NCBI GenBank assembly: GCA_009702325.1
Contig: WLID01000002.1
Location: 62,001-126,000, forward strand
Length of the DNA: 64,000 nucleotides
Source of the DNA: Actinomycetota bacterium
GTDB lineage: Bacteria; Actinomycetota; Thermoleophilia; Gaiellales; Gaiellaceae
Reading direction: 5' to 3'
The position numbers were made by a program, and so were the translations under genes. Of this stretch, positions 1 to 8,626 are shown piece after piece. The notes under the pieces were generated by a model. It ran no database searches, was not told the origin of the DNA, and saw only the letters and a program-made list of their open reading frames with translations. Positions within the stretch are counted from its first letter, which is position 1, and every line of letters starts with the position of its first letter.

Positions 1-122
1 ACAATGAAGAGCGTCGACGGATCGTCGGCCGGTGGGATCAGCGGATGCGAAGGGACGCGCAGATGACCACGCTCTTCGTAGAAGCGCAGAAACCCTTCCC
101 GCAGTTCCGCAGTCGTACGCAC
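1..122 (-). CDS. alaS: Alanyl-tRNA synthetase, N-terminal 40 residues only
   Basis: The gene runs off the left edge. Translating from the GTG at 122 gives an N-terminus with [19 protein letters not shown] followed by [18 protein letters not shown], which matches the conserved opening of bacterial AlaRS (class II, charges tRNA-Ala). A perfect leaderless arrangement decides the start: TACACT at 129-134, six bases, then GTG. No Shine-Dalgarno is present. It follows the DUF948 gene by 21 bases on the same strand, an order common in Actinobacteria and Firmicutes. Only the first part of the catalytic domain is visible, so nothing can be said about editing or C-Ala domains. Confidence 0.9.
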   Translation of the reverse strand, partial: MRTTAELREGFLRFYEERGHLRVPSHPLIPPADDPSTLFI

Positions 123-143
123 GGCGACAGTGTAGGCGGGTCG

Positions 144-599
144 CTAGTCGCGGCTGCGACGAAGCTCTTCTTCGAGATCCGCTTCGCGTCGCGTTGCCGC
201 TTCCTTGGCGCTCGCCATGGCGCTCTTCACGTTGCGCTTCGTGCGCAGCGTCGCGAAACCATGCGAGACCCCTGCAGTGAATCCGGTGGCCTTCTGGATC
301 GGACGCTTGACCGCGAAACTCACCGTTCGCACCGCAGAATCAACGGCTTCGACGGCATCAAGCGCACTATCTGTTGCTTCGTCCAGCTTGTCGAGTTGCA
401 CGTTGACACGGTCGACCGAACCGCCAACCTTGTTGATCACCGGCAGCAACTCCCGCTCGGTGCCGCGGATCAGCGACGCCAGCCGGCCGAACGCTCCGGC
501 GAGTCGGAAGAACGAGTAGCCGAGCCCCAACCCAACCGCAAGCAGGAAGATCGCAAGTGCGATGTTCGCGACATCGCCAGTGGAAAGGGCAACAAGCAT
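144..599 (-). CDS. DUF948 family membrane-anchored protein
   Basis: 151 residues. One N-terminal membrane segment (about residues 9-30) is followed by a long helical region, rich in Asp/Val heptad-like spacing (about 45-100), and a charged tail ending in EEELRRSRD. This is the layout of DUF948 proteins, which are general membrane-anchored coiled-coil proteins of unknown role, often beside alaS in Gram-positive bacteria. The ATG at 599 is preceded by TAGCAT-N6, which overlaps the mnmA stop codon. The gene may therefore have its own leaderless promoter inside the mnmA-alaS transcription unit. GGAAG just upstream could instead act as a weak ribosome binding site. Function is unknown. Confidence 0.75.
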   Translation of the reverse strand: MLVALSTGDVANIALAIFLLAVGLGLGYSFFRLAGAFGRLASLIRGTERELLPVINKVGGSVDRVNVQLDKLDEATDSALDAVEAVDSAVRTVSFAVKRPIQKATGFTAGVSHGFATLRTKRNVKSAMASAKEAATRREADLEEELRRSRD

Positions 600-608
600 C
601 TTCCGATG

Positions 609-1877
609 CTACCGGGAGGCGCCCGTGATGACGCCGGATCCAACGACGGTGCCATCGGCGTAGAGCACTGCAGCCTGGCCGCGCGCCACGGCGTACGCCG
701 GCTCATCGAGCGTGAGCCGGAAGCCCGAGGCCGTTGGTTCGACGGTCGCGGGCACCGCTGGAGAGCGGTAGCGCAGCTTTGCCTCCACCCGACGCGCGCC
801 GGGAGCAACGCGTCCACGGACACGAACCTCGGTGCGAGCCAACGCCTCACGCGGCCCCACAACCACAGTGTTCGTCCGCGGTGTCGTGCCCACGGCGTAC
901 AGCGGCTCGGAGGCCGAGACGCCAAGGCCGCGGCGCTGGCCTGGGGTGAAGCGCCAAAACCCGTCGTGCTCCCCCACTTCCTTGCCCGAGCCATCGACGA
1001 TCACGCCTGGGGTCGCGGCCAGACCCTGCCGCGTCAAAAAATCGCGGTAGTCGCCGCCAGCGAGAAAGCATGCCTCCTGGCTCTCGGCACGCTTCGCCGC
1101 AGCAAGTCCAGCAGCGGCCGCCTCGGCGCGAATCTCTGTCTTGGTCGACGTACCGAGCGGAAACGCGATGCGCGCAAGCTGCTCTGACTTGAGCCCGGCA
1201 AGCATGTAGGTCTGATCCTTCGCCTCGTCGACACCGCGGGCAAGCGCGAACGTCCCGTCATGCTCAACGATCCTGGCGTAGTGGCCGGTTGCGAGCTTCG
1301 CTGCCCCAATTCGACGGGCGAACGAGAGCAGCTCATCGAAACGGAAGCTGTCGTTGCACCGAGTGCACGGGTTCGGCGTCTCACCGCGGGCGTACGCCGC
1401 CACAAACGGCGAGACGATGGCGCGGCGGAAACGTTCGCGCGCGTCGATGGTCACGTGCGGGATGCCGAGCGCATGGCAGGCCTGGCGTGCCGCGATCACC
1501 GCGTCGGGCGAACAACACGCACGCTCCGCGTCGGGGCCGGCCGGATCGAGCCACAGCCGAAGCGTCACCCCCACCGCGTTCGGCAGCGAACGCAGCAGCG
1601 CCACGCCGCTGTCAACACCGCCGCTCATCGCGACAGCAACACGCTCCGGGTCGGCTGGCAGGCGGATCGCCTGGGAGATCGCGTTCGCTAAGGCGTCACC
1701 CGCGAGACGGTCACCCGGCACCGCCGCGGCTTCGAGAAGCGTCAATCCCGTGAGGTCGCGCGACATGCCGGGCGCGTCGGCGGCAACGATCAGCTGTCCG
1801 CGCACGCGGAGCCGAACGTCGGCCCACTCGCTGTCCTTCGACGCATCACCAAAGAGCTCACGCACGCGTGTTCCCAC
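609..1877 (-). CDS. mnmA: tRNA-specific 2-thiouridylase MnmA with N-terminal extension
   Basis: Thiolates U34 of tRNA-Lys/Glu/Gln wobble positions with ATP and a persulfide donor. Visible motifs: PP-loop SGGVDS at residues 85-90, the catalytic-Cys segment NPCTRCN, ATGHYARI, and the second Cys in SQEACFLAGG; C-terminal beta-barrel domains follow. At 422 residues it is about 60 longer than usual. The excess is an N-terminal stretch of about 78 residues whose pattern (strand, G-rich turn, LTxLTLLEA, LAGDALANAI) resembles the core of a NifU-like scaffold domain without its cysteines. That resemblance is an inference. The start is GTG with TACGCT-N6 upstream (1884-1889), i.e. leaderless. It is followed by DUF948 and alaS. 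Confidence 0.92.
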   Translation of the reverse strand: MGTRVRELFGDASKDSEWADVRLRVRGQLIVAADAPGMSRDLTGLTLLEAAAVPGDRLAGDALANAISQAIRLPADPERVAVAMSGGVDSGVALLRSLPNAVGVTLRLWLDPAGPDAERACCSPDAVIAARQACHALGIPHVTIDARERFRRAIVSPFVAAYARGETPNPCTRCNDSFRFDELLSFARRIGAAKLATGHYARIVEHDGTFALARGVDEAKDQTYMLAGLKSEQLARIAFPLGTSTKTEIRAEAAAAGLAAAKRAESQEACFLAGGDYRDFLTRQGLAATPGVIVDGSGKEVGEHDGFWRFTPGQRRGLGVSASEPLYAVGTTPRTNTVVVGPREALARTEVRVRGRVAPGARRVEAKLRYRSPAVPATVEPTASGFRLTLDEPAYAVARGQAAVLYADGTVVGSGVITGASR

Positions 1878-2087
1878 CTCCGGAGCGTAGCCGTGTGCCC
1901 TACCAAGGAAGATTGCGCCCTGGAATGCGTCCGACGTCAGAGTGCGCCAGAGGCTAGTGGGGCGCCGCTACAGTGCCGGTGGGTGTCCGACCCCGTGCGT
2001 ATCGCTGCGCACCATGTAGAACCAACGCTACGTGAAAGGGAGCTGGCGTCGAGTCCCGGTCTTTGACTGGAGGCTTGCCCGGCACCC

Positions 2088-2103
2088 ACCTGGCTTGCCA
2101 GGT
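2088..2103. terminator. Short perfect inverted repeat after the 260-residue membrane protein gene
   Basis: ACCTGGC-TT-GCCAGGT lies about 60 bases past the stop of the minus-strand gene ending at 2162. No T-tract follows on either strand, so it is at best a weak terminator. The rest of 1878-2161 holds the mnmA -10 box and nothing else I can support. Confidence 0.25.
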
Positions 2104-2161
2104 TCACACGGGCGCAGTTGGCGGCGGGGTCGGGACACCCATTTGAGTGCCCGGCTGCGAG

Positions 2162-2944
2162 CTACGCGTGGCGCGCGTCGAGGAAGCGGCCGAACGATTC
2201 ACGAACGAGCGAGTCGAACTCGACCGGAAGCAGCCCATCAGGGGTTGCGAAGTCGCGCAGGTAGACGACCATGTAGCCGAGCTCAAGATCGTCGGGGGCG
2301 TGCTCCTTCACGGCGTGCTCAAGATTCCACACGTTCCACTGCACCGGGTTCCCACCTGGCCGTGCTCCAACCCAGAGCGGTACAACGTCCGCTACAGGCT
2401 CAGGCTCGGGTTCCGGTTCGGGCTCGGGTTCGGGTTCGAGATCGGGCACAGACGTGAGCGGGGCGTACTCGGTCGCTGCTGGAGCCGCCGGCTCCGGCGC
2501 TCGCGCCTCAGCACCTTCTACGACCTCCTGAATGCTCTCGCCAGAAGGTGCTGGCACCGTGTCGGCAGGCGCGGAAAGCTCAACGGTGGTGAGGTCGGGA
2601 AGCGGCTCACCCACCATGTAGTCGGGGAGTTTGTTGTCGATCTCGTCGGTCATCCACTCGAACGAGACGTCGTCGTCATCGTCACGGCCGAGAACACGAA
2701 CCGTGGGCGCGCCATCGGACATCGGGTCCGGCCGCAGCGCCGGAATCGACGGGACGACCACGCGGCGCTCACTGCGTGGACGCGCAAGCGAAAACTCAAC
2801 GACCGCGACAACCACCCAGGCGAGTCCCTCGACAAGGGCAATGCTCAGCCCATGGAGCCCCACGACGACCGCGAGGATCGCGACGACGAGGAGGAACCCC
2901 ACCCACGCAAGGAACCTCGGAAGCGGACGCTGAAGCATGGTCAC
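2162..2944 (-). CDS. Membrane-anchored protein with Pro-Glu linker, unknown function
   Basis: 260 residues. Two hydrophobic helices at the N-terminus (about 11-50) are followed by an acidic region with a DDDDD run. Then comes an alternating Pro-Glu stretch (PEPEPEPEPEPEPEP, near 170-185), which is probably an extended spacer, and a C-terminal domain of about 75 residues with the motif PLWVGARPGGNPVQWNVWN and a YMVVYLRDFATPDG segment. I do not recognise the C-terminal domain. The cytoplasmic or external position of the tail is not settled. The start is GTG with TAAGAT at 2951-2956 and a six-base spacer, a clean leaderless signature. Confidence 0.7.
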   Translation of the reverse strand: MTMLQRPLPRFLAWVGFLLVVAILAVVVGLHGLSIALVEGLAWVVVAVVEFSLARPRSERRVVVPSIPALRPDPMSDGAPTVRVLGRDDDDDVSFEWMTDEIDNKLPDYMVGEPLPDLTTVELSAPADTVPAPSGESIQEVVEGAEARAPEPAAPAATEYAPLTSVPDLEPEPEPEPEPEPEPVADVVPLWVGARPGGNPVQWNVWNLEHAVKEHAPDDLELGYMVVYLRDFATPDGLLPVEFDSLVRESFGRFLDARHA

Positions 2945-3273
2945 GCGAGCATCTTAGAACGCTTCGCGCACGTCGCCGGTGCCAGTACGACGACTACGCC
3001 GACGGGGCGTTGTCGCCGGAGTCGTCAGACGACTCGACGGTTTCGGCCTCGACGGCCGGTTCGGCTGCTGCGAAGGGCGTTGCCGGAACGGGCGGCTGCG
3101 GTGTCGTGAGTTCGTCCCGTCCTACGTTTCCCGTTAGTTCGGCGTGAAGCGAGTGAAACCTGGTGTTTCCAGGTACTTCCCGAACAACCGCCGGTACCGC
3201 CCGTGCTGGGAACTCCCCGTTGTCCCAGCTAGAAGCTGGGCCTACACCGCCGGAGAGCACAACTGCCGGAAGG
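2945..3273. other. Gene-poor stretch after aspS with nested inverted repeats
   Basis: About 330 bases between the aspS stop and the next gene. Positions 3137-3185 can fold as nested stems: GTTCGG (3137-3142) with CCGAAC (3180-3185), GAAG (3146-3149) with CTTC (3076-3079 in offset terms 3176-3179), and ACCTGG (3158-3163) with CCAGGT (3169-3174). A separate hairpin CCCAGCT-AGA-AGCTGGG lies at 3224-3240. A minus-strand frame with no stop (118 codons, 3350 to 2994) crosses it and ends in an acidic Ala/Pro-rich tail (AEPAVEAETVESSDDSGDN) with coding-like codon use. It has no convincing start or ribosome binding site, so I do not call it a gene. Confidence 0.5.
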
Positions 3274-5022
3274 CTAGACCGGGTCTTCTTCGACCGTGAC
3301 AGTGATGCCAACCTCGTCGAGCTGAGGCTGCTCAAGCCGCGTCGGTGCACCCGACATTGGGTCCATTCCGGCCTGATTCTTCGGGAATGCGACGGTGTCG
3401 CGGATGGCAGGCTCGTCGAGCAACGTCATCGCCAGACGATCGATCCCGAACGCGATACCACCATGCGGCGGTGCCCCCATCGCGAGAGCATCGAGCAGGA
3501 AACCGAACTTCGAGCGCTGATCCTCCGGCGAGATGTCGAGCAGAGAGAACGCCTTCGACTGCAGCTCCGGTTCATGGATTCGGAACGAGCCGCCGCCAAG
3601 CTCAACGCCGTTTCCGACGAGGTCGTAGGCGATCGCCTTCGCCGCGCCTGGGTCGGTGTCGAGCAGCGCCTCGCCTTCGAGGTTCGGACGCGTGAACGGG
3701 TGATGAACGGCGTCCCACCGCTTGAGATCAGCGTCCCACTCGAACATCGGGAAGTCGGTGATCCAACAGAACTTCCACGCGGTGTCATCGATCAGACCAA
3801 GCTCGCGGCCGATGTGGAGCCGCAACGCGCCGAGCACCCGCGAGACGAGCTCCGGCGCGGCAGCACCGAACAGGATCGTCGAACCGGGCTCACCGGCGAA
3901 CGCTGCCAGTTCAGCCGCGCTGAGGAACTTCGCGATCGGTGAGCGCACCTCACCTGCTTCGTCATAGACGAGGTAGGCGAGCCCCTTCGCCCCCCACTGC
4001 TTCGCGACCTCCTCAAGCTTCGCCAGGTCACCGCGCGAGAGCTCCTGCGGAACACGAATGAAGCGCACACACGGTGCAGAGGCGAACACGCTGAATTCGG
4101 AGCCGCGCGTGACGTCGGTCGCATCCTCAATCTCGAGGCCGAAGCGCAGATCAGGCTTGTCGGAGCCGTACTTCCGGTCGGCGTCCTCCCACGTCATGCG
4201 CGGGAACGGGGTCGTCAGCTCGATGCCGCGGCACTCACGCCAGATGCGCGAAACGATCCGCTCCATCAGCTCAAACAGGAACTCCTGGTCGGGAAACGCC
4301 ATCTCGATGTCGAGCTGTGTCAGCTCCTGCAGGCGATCGGCGCGCAGATCTTCGTCACGAAAACAGCGGGCGATTTGGTAGTAGCGCTCGAAGCCCGACA
4401 TGACGAGCAGCTGCTTGTAGATCTGCGGGCTCTGTGGCAGCGCGAAGAACTTGCCTGGCTGGAGGCGCGTGGGAATCAGGAAGTCGCGGGCGCCCTCAGG
4501 TGTCGGCTTGCCCATGATCGGCGTCTCGATGTCGACGAAGCCCTCGCTGTCCATCTCGGAGCGGATGATCGACACGAGCTTGGCGCGAGTGCGGATGTTG
4601 TGCTGCATCCGTTCGCGACGCAGGTCGAGCCAGCGGTAGCGAATCCGAATCGTCTCGTCGACACCCTCTTCGTCGAGCTGGAACGGCAGCGGCGTTGAGC
4701 GCGACACGATCTCGAGGTCAGACACCTGCACTTCGATCTCGCCTGTCGGCATGTTCGGGTTGACGGTCTCGGCGGCGCGACGCACGACCGTGCCGGTTGC
4801 CTTGATGACGAACTCGTTGCGCAGCTCATGTGCGCGCTCGGCAGCGGCGGCCGCCTGCTCCGGGTTGATGACGAGCTGCACCACACCGTTCTCGTCGCGC
4901 AGGTCGACAAATACGAGGCCGCCGTGGTCACGGCGGCGCGCAACCCACCCCGCGACGGTCACGGAACGACCCTCGTCGGAGGGTCGCAGCTCACTGCCTC
5001 GGATGTCACGCCACGTGGTCAT
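3274..5022 (-). CDS. aspS: Aspartyl-tRNA synthetase, bacterial type
   Basis: 582 residues, the normal length for bacterial AspRS. The N-terminal OB-fold anticodon-binding domain includes RRRDHGG. The class II core has [10 protein letters not shown] (motif 2), the bacterial GAD insertion, and motif 3 [11 protein letters not shown] followed by [11 protein letters not shown]. It charges tRNA-Asp. The His in RRRDHGG is the residue reported for non-discriminating AspRS (which also charges tRNA-Asn), whereas discriminating enzymes carry Leu. This suggests, but does not prove, that Asn-tRNA is made by transamidation here. The ATG overlaps the hisS stop as ATGA, so the two are translationally coupled. 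Confidence 0.97.
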   Translation of the reverse strand: MTTWRDIRGSELRPSDEGRSVTVAGWVARRRDHGGLVFVDLRDENGVVQLVINPEQAAAAAERAHELRNEFVIKATGTVVRRAAETVNPNMPTGEIEVQVSDLEIVSRSTPLPFQLDEEGVDETIRIRYRWLDLRRERMQHNIRTRAKLVSIIRSEMDSEGFVDIETPIMGKPTPEGARDFLIPTRLQPGKFFALPQSPQIYKQLLVMSGFERYYQIARCFRDEDLRADRLQELTQLDIEMAFPDQEFLFELMERIVSRIWRECRGIELTTPFPRMTWEDADRKYGSDKPDLRFGLEIEDATDVTRGSEFSVFASAPCVRFIRVPQELSRGDLAKLEEVAKQWGAKGLAYLVYDEAGEVRSPIAKFLSAAELAAFAGEPGSTILFGAAAPELVSRVLGALRLHIGRELGLIDDTAWKFCWITDFPMFEWDADLKRWDAVHHPFTRPNLEGEALLDTDPGAAKAIAYDLVGNGVELGGGSFRIHEPELQSKAFSLLDISPEDQRSKFGFLLDALAMGAPPHGGIAFGIDRLAMTLLDEPAIRDTVAFPKNQAGMDPMSGAPTRLEQPQLDEVGITVTVEEDPV

Positions 5023-6251
5023 GGGCTGAGGGTATCGAGGAGATCGTCAAGACCGACCACTTGTTCACCCTCACCGCGACGGCGGATGGTCGCGGAATCA
5101 ACTCCAGCGATCACTGTGACCTTCGCGTTCACGCGTCCTGCTTGGGTCAGCTGGCCCTTGAGCGAGCGGCCTGCATAGTCGGTGTCACACGCAAGGCCGC
5201 GACGCCGCAGTTCAGCGATCACCGGGAGGACGCGTTCGCGGGCCGCACCATCAGCGGCGACGAAGACGTCGATCGCACGCTCCGGCGCGACGCCGCCTTC
5301 GGCTTCGACCGCCAAGATCAGCCGCTCGATGCCAGCCCCGAATCCGACGCCCGGGGTTGCGGGGCCGCCGACCGCCTCGACGAGGCCGTCGTAGCGTCCG
5401 CCACCCGAGATCGTTGAGTTCTCGTTCTCCATCGGGCCGATGAACTCCCAGGTCGTCTTCGCGTAGTAGTCAAGCCCGCGCACGAGTGTCGGATCGAGCG
5501 TGTAGGGCACGCCGTAGGCGTCGAGGAAGCTCTTAACCGCCGTGAAGTGCGCCTCGCACTCGTCGCAGAGGTTCTCACCAATCTTTGGAGCGTCGGCAAG
5601 CGCGGCACGCACGGCCGGGTTCTTGACGTCGAACACCTGCAGCGGGCTTGTCTGCCGCTTGAGCTTCGCGTCGTCGTCGAGCAGATGCTCGTTCGCATCA
5701 AGCCACGCGTTTAGCCGCTCGACGTAGGCCGGCCGACAGTTCGGATCGCCGATCGAATTCAAGTGGAGCTTCCACTGCGTCACACCAAGACGACGCAGAA
5801 GCTCCGAGTAGAGCTGGATCACCTCGGCGTCGATCGCCGGGTCGGCCGAACCGATCGCCTCAACCGACCACTGCCAGTGCTCGCGGTAGCGCCCCTTGCC
5901 CGGCGCGCCGTAGCGATACATCGGCGCGATCGTGAAGAGCTTCACCGGCTGCGGCTCGCGGTGGAGGCCATGCTCGATGTAGGCGCGAGCGATCGGTGCT
6001 GTCCCCTCGGGACGCAACGTGATCGAGCGATCGCTGCGATCGGCGAAGGTGTACATCTCCTTCTGGACGATGTCGGAGCCTTGACCGGCGGTGCGCTGGA
6101 AGAGGCCCGTGTCTTCAAAACCGGGCGTCTGGATGCGGTTGTAGCCGTAGGCAGCCGCGAGCTCTTCCATCGTCTTCACGATCGTCCCGAACCAGAGCGG
6201 ATCTTCGGTTGCAAGCACGTCGTGGGTGCCGCGCGGCGCTTGGAACTTCAT
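5019..6251 (-). CDS. hisS: Histidyl-tRNA synthetase
   Basis: 410 residues. Class II motifs: PRGTHDVL at the N-terminus, [15 protein letters not shown], motif 2 as [17 protein letters not shown], the HisRS signature region [15 protein letters not shown], and motif 3 with [10 protein letters not shown] and [11 protein letters not shown]. The C-terminal 90 residues form the anticodon-binding domain. Motif 2 carries Tyr-Gly where many HisRS have Phe-Glu, a modest variation. The ATG overlaps the stop of the upstream MBL gene (ATGA) and has GAGG about five bases upstream. It therefore sits in a coupled operon: small membrane protein, MBL, hisS, aspS. Confidence 0.97.
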   Translation of the reverse strand: MKFQAPRGTHDVLATEDPLWFGTIVKTMEELAAAYGYNRIQTPGFEDTGLFQRTAGQGSDIVQKEMYTFADRSDRSITLRPEGTAPIARAYIEHGLHREPQPVKLFTIAPMYRYGAPGKGRYREHWQWSVEAIGSADPAIDAEVIQLYSELLRRLGVTQWKLHLNSIGDPNCRPAYVERLNAWLDANEHLLDDDAKLKRQTSPLQVFDVKNPAVRAALADAPKIGENLCDECEAHFTAVKSFLDAYGVPYTLDPTLVRGLDYYAKTTWEFIGPMENENSTISGGGRYDGLVEAVGGPATPGVGFGAGIERLILAVEAEGGVAPERAIDVFVAADGAARERVLPVIAELRRRGLACDTDYAGRSLKGQLTQAGRVNAKVTVIAGVDSATIRRRGEGEQVVGLDDLLDTLSP

Positions 6252-6880
6252 CCGTTCCTCAATTCGCCGAGGAACGGGTTTGTGTCGAGCTCATGACCGA
6301 GCGTCGTTGAGCCGCCATGGCCTGGGTGGACGATGAGATCGCGTCCAAAAGTGGTGTCCAGCGAGGCGATCGACGCGACGAGCTCATCCCAGTTGCCCCC
6401 GGCAAGGTCGGTGCGACCCACCGATCCCGCAAACAGCAGATCGCCACCGAACAGCTGACCTTCCGCGACAAAGCCGACGTGGCCGGCCGAATGCCCGGGA
6501 ATGTCAACCACGGTGAACGAGACACCCGCCGCAGCGAACGTGTCGCCGCCACTCACGGGATGCTCCGGGTCGTGCGGGCCCACCTCACGCCCCGTGCGCG
6601 TGAGTCCGTCGCGAAGCAGATGCGACTCGTTGGCTGGAGCCCACACCTCCGCCCCGGTTGCCGCTGCGAACTCAGCGACCCCACCGATGTGGTCGATGTC
6701 TGCGTGGGTGACGAGGATCGCTGTCGCGGTGAGTCCCTGGTCGGCGAGCACCCGGCTGAGCGTTCCGATGTCGCCGCCGGGATCGATGACGGCAACGTCG
6801 GTCGCAGCCTCCGACGCACGCACGACGTAACAGTTCGACTGCCAATCGGTCAGCGGGATGCGGTCGACGGCGAGCGCCAC
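6248..6880 (-). CDS. MBL-fold metallo-hydrolase (glyoxalase II-like)
   Basis: About 210 residues from the GTG at 6880. Upstream in-frame starts would run into the preceding gene, so this one is preferred. Metallo-beta-lactamase fold: THADIDHIGG, PGHSAGHVGF, a GGDLLFAGSVGRTDL segment typical of glyoxalase II-like and YcbL-like proteins, and VHPGHGGSTT near the end. The first metal motif has Asp in place of the second His of HxHxDH, which may alter one metal site. The likely substrate is a thioester or small ester, but this cannot be read from sequence. It starts four bases after the upstream stop and overlaps hisS by ATGA. Confidence 0.85.
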   Translation of the reverse strand: MALAVDRIPLTDWQSNCYVVRASEAATDVAVIDPGGDIGTLSRVLADQGLTATAILVTHADIDHIGGVAEFAAATGAEVWAPANESHLLRDGLTRTGREVGPHDPEHPVSGGDTFAAAGVSFTVVDIPGHSAGHVGFVAEGQLFGGDLLFAGSVGRTDLAGGNWDELVASIASLDTTFGRDLIVHPGHGGSTTLGHELDTNPFLGELRNG

Positions 6881-6884
6881 GTGC

Positions 6885-7301
6885 TTACTTCGGTGCTTGG
6901 CCGGAGCGCTTGAGATACGTGCGGTACTGCGAACGGTCAAGCATGTACATGACCGGAATGAACAGCACCCAGTAGATGCCGCCCGTGATCAGACGGCTCG
7001 CTTCTGAACCCTTGAAGAGGAACACCGAGGCGAAGAACAAGACGCCGCCCCACAGCCCTCCCCGCTTCAAAGCACGGCGCCACGTGGGTGGCTGAACAGG
7101 GCGCAGCGCACGCGCATTCCGCGCTGCGGCCGCACGGCCCTTCCCGCGGCCCTTCCCCTTCTTCGGCTTCTCTTGCTCCTTCTGCTTCCGCAGTTCCGAG
7201 GCCGCAAGCTTGACCTCGTTCCCTTCCTCGTCAACTTCGACGAGGGCGTACTCGTGCCGGAACGTTTTGGCTCGTCGGCTGCGCTGTTTCTTGGTCGCCA
7301 T
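6885..7301 (-). CDS. Small two-helix membrane protein with basic linker
   Basis: 138 residues from the ATG at 7301, which opens with MATKKQRSRRAKTFRHEYALV. A charged, Lys/Arg-rich cytosolic half (KPKKGKGRGKGR near residue 55) is followed by two membrane segments (about 85-103 and 111-128). I do not recognise the family. A TAGGCT box ends eight bases before the ATG, slightly further than the usual leaderless spacing here. It is the first gene of the MBL-hisS-aspS operon. The basic linker could contact nucleic acid or lipid headgroups; this is only a guess. Confidence 0.7.
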   Translation of the reverse strand: MATKKQRSRRAKTFRHEYALVEVDEEGNEVKLAASELRKQKEQEKPKKGKGRGKGRAAAARNARALRPVQPPTWRRALKRGGLWGGVLFFASVFLFKGSEASRLITGGIYWVLFIPVMYMLDRSQYRTYLKRSGQAPK

Positions 7302-7354
7302 GGCAGAGCAGCCTAAAGGATCGGCGCGACACCTGGCACAGGCAAACTCGACCG

Positions 7355-8626
7355 GTGGCCGATCCAATCTTCGATGTTCCCCGGGATTCCCCCGAACCGG
7401 TCGCGCCTCCGTCACGCGAAACAGCCCGGGCGCTGCTGCGCCGCGGACAGTTTCGAACGATCTTCGCCGCCGCGTCGGTGAGCGAACTCGGCGACGCGCT
7501 CCAGTACATCGCGCTCATGTGGTTCGCCCTCGAGCAGGCAGGCCCACTCGGGGTTGTCGCGGTGCGACTTGCCGACTCGCTGCCCGCGTTCTTCTTTGGG
7601 CTCCACGGCGGGCTCGCGGCTGATCGCTGGAGCCGCAAGCGGCTGATGATCTCAGCGGATGCCGCGCGAACCATCATCTTGATTCCGGTGGCCGTCGCGG
7701 GCCTCTCGGGGTCGCTCCCCATCTGGGGTCTCATCGTGGCGGCCTTCCTGCTTGAGGCCGCGAACAGCTACTTCATCCCCGCCTACGGGGCGACCGTGCC
7801 AGCTGTGGTCGAAAAGCAGAACTCGCAAGCGGCGATGGCGCTGCTCTCGTCGACGACGCAAGCGATCTCGATCGGCGGATGGGCCGTGGCGGCCGCGCTC
7901 CTGACCTTCATGCCCGTGAGTGTGTTCTTTGGGGTCAACGCCGCGACGTTTGCCCTGTCGGGCCTGATCTTGACGCGGCTACGCGAGCCGCAGCGTGCGC
8001 CGCTCGAAGACGGCAGCGTCCACGTGCGCGAGGGGATCTCGGTCCTGCTGCCGCGCCGGGCGCTGATGACGGCTGTCGTCGTGTTCGCCATCGCCATGAC
8101 GATCACGACCGGCTCGTGGATCGCCGGGATCCCGACGATCTCGCGCGACTCACTCCATGAAGGAGCAAGCGGCTTCTCGTTGCTGATGATCGGATTCGCC
8201 GTGGGCTCGATCGCCGTTGGCGCATTCCTCACCCGTGTGCACGTGCGACGCAAGGCGCGCGCGAGCGTCCTTGCGTGGGCCCTCTACCTCCCTGCCTATG
8301 GCTTGATCGCCATCGCAGGCTCACTGCCGCTCGCGATCGTCGGCGCGTTCTTCTCGGGCCTTGGCGAGAGTTCCTCGTGGGTGCTGCTGAATTCCGCGGC
8401 GCAAGAGGAGATTCCCGATGCCGTCCTCGGGCGGGTGCTTGGCGTGATCTCGCTCGTCCACCGCGGCGCACACGCGACAGGGTTGCTGTTTGTGTCGCCA
8501 CTCTTCGCCGTGTTCTCGGCGCGGCCGATCTTTCTCGTCTCGGCGCTCGTCCTGCCCGTCATCGCAGTCGTCAGCGCCGCGATCACCACCCGCCTCGCGG
8601 CGACGGCCCTCGCGAAGCCCGCTTAG
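7355..8626 (+). CDS. MFS transporter, EntS-like exporter family
   Basis: 423 residues with about twelve hydrophobic helices. The first helices read FRTIFAAASVSELGDALQYIALMWF. The loop 2-3 signature is present as GGLAADRWSRKRLM (an A-motif-like GxLADRxxRR), and the internal repeat is seen again around GFAVGSIAVGAFL. The length and start pattern fit the MFS_3/EntS type of drug or siderophore exporters; substrate unknown. GTG start at 7355 without a clear ribosome binding site. It is divergent from the small membrane protein at 7301 and convergent with ftcD, the stop codons overlapping. Confidence 0.88.
   Translation: MADPIFDVPRDSPEPVAPPSRETARALLRRGQFRTIFAAASVSELGDALQYIALMWFALEQAGPLGVVAVRLADSLPAFFFGLHGGLAADRWSRKRLMISADAARTIILIPVAVAGLSGSLPIWGLIVAAFLLEAANSYFIPAYGATVPAVVEKQNSQAAMALLSSTTQAISIGGWAVAAALLTFMPVSVFFGVNAATFALSGLILTRLREPQRAPLEDGSVHVREGISVLLPRRALMTAVVVFAIAMTITTGSWIAGIPTISRDSLHEGASGFSLLMIGFAVGSIAVGAFLTRVHVRRKARASVLAWALYLPAYGLIAIAGSLPLAIVGAFFSGLGESSSWVLLNSAAQEEIPDAVLGRVLGVISLVHRGAHATGLLFVSPLFAVFSARPIFLVSALVLPVIAVVSAAITTRLAATALAKPA

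Noticed and set aside
45..1187. 380-codon plus-strand frame over DUF948 and mnmA
   Set aside because: Antisense to two well-supported genes; Arg/Ala-rich composition typical of an opposite-strand shadow.
2390..2445. GGTTCGGGCTC-type short repeats
   Set aside because: They encode the Pro-Glu linker of the 260-residue membrane protein and need no separate explanation.
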